Positions 63,996 to 64,000 of a DNA stretch of 64,000 nt are shown here, piece by piece. The stretch is from the NCBI GenBank assembly GCA_943371025.1, contig CALRTC020000029.1, forward strand, positions 18,932-82,931, in the 5' to 3' direction. The translations under genes and the position numbers were made by a program. Origin of the DNA: Niveispirillum sp943371025 (lineage in GTDB: Bacteria; Pseudomonadota; Alphaproteobacteria; Azospirillales; Azospirillaceae). The notes beneath the pieces were generated by a model. The model saw only the letters and a program-made list of their open reading frames with translations, made no database searches and was not told the origin of the DNA. Position 1 is the stretch's first letter, and each line of letters opens with the position of its first letter.

Positions 63996-64000
63996 GGTAG

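Overview
The window reads as chromosome of a GC-rich alphaproteobacterium. Gene content (mdh, sucCD, odhA/sucA and sucB; a SufBCDS-U-T-A iron-sulfur operon under an Rrf2 regulator; TctABC; rho; many sensor kinases) fits the Rhodospirillales/Azospirillaceae best. This is an inference from gene content and protein style, because there is no rRNA or tRNA to anchor it. It is mostly core chromosome with a few accessory insertions. No tRNA, rRNA, CRISPR array or classical insertion sequence was seen.

Layout. 1-3874: a minus-strand run with a 3'-truncated secreted cyclophilin, a DUF5990 protein, a secreted alpha/alpha-toroid protein and a RelE-type toxin / XRE antitoxin pair, followed by a TetR regulator. 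4122-8337: sucA-sucB on the plus strand. 8476-14716: a hybrid histidine kinase, an OmpW-like porin with an FNR-like promoter, prfB with its programmed +1 frameshift, and a PAS histidine kinase. 14717-20540: an accessory block with a long, lower-GC non-coding region, a CI-like repressor and a two-gene AAA/STAND-type ATPase operon whose second protein ends in tandem 40-residue TPRs. 20603-25758: sucD, sucC, two tandem small secreted Cys proteins and mdh, all on the minus strand. The TCA genes therefore lie in two divergent blocks about 12 kb apart, and no lpd follows sucB.

26163-44547 is mixed: AraC, TetR and LysR regulators with clear palindromic operators, leuD-leuB-GNAT, a tctBAC tricarboxylate uptake operon, a YfbR-like HD hydrolase, an orphan sugar-binding protein beside an acyltransferase, and DUF885 and DUF455 proteins. 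44787-53619 is the suf operon (rrf2-sufB-C-D-S-U-T-A). It is unusual in carrying two double-GNAT acetyltransferase genes coupled to sufD and sufS, and a GIY-YIG nuclease gene between sufB and sufC that is exactly flanked by 42-bp perfect inverted repeats. 54383-63993 holds an orphan PhoB-type DNA-binding protein, pepF, a small protein, rho, a LuxR-type response regulator overlapping a kinase-like DHp/pseudo-receiver protein, ppk2 and a secreted M3 dipeptidyl carboxypeptidase.

Three intergenic regions (24524-24693, 25991-26158, 53762-53889) share a mosaic hairpin element. It has conserved GC-rich modules bordered by long palindromes whose sequence differs in every copy. A second, simpler REP-like repeat built on a CCCGGCGAAAGCCGGG core occurs near 31972, 32058, 38041, 44594, 51178 and 51574. 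The least explained items are the ATPase pair, the mosaic hairpins and the repeat-bounded GIY-YIG cassette.
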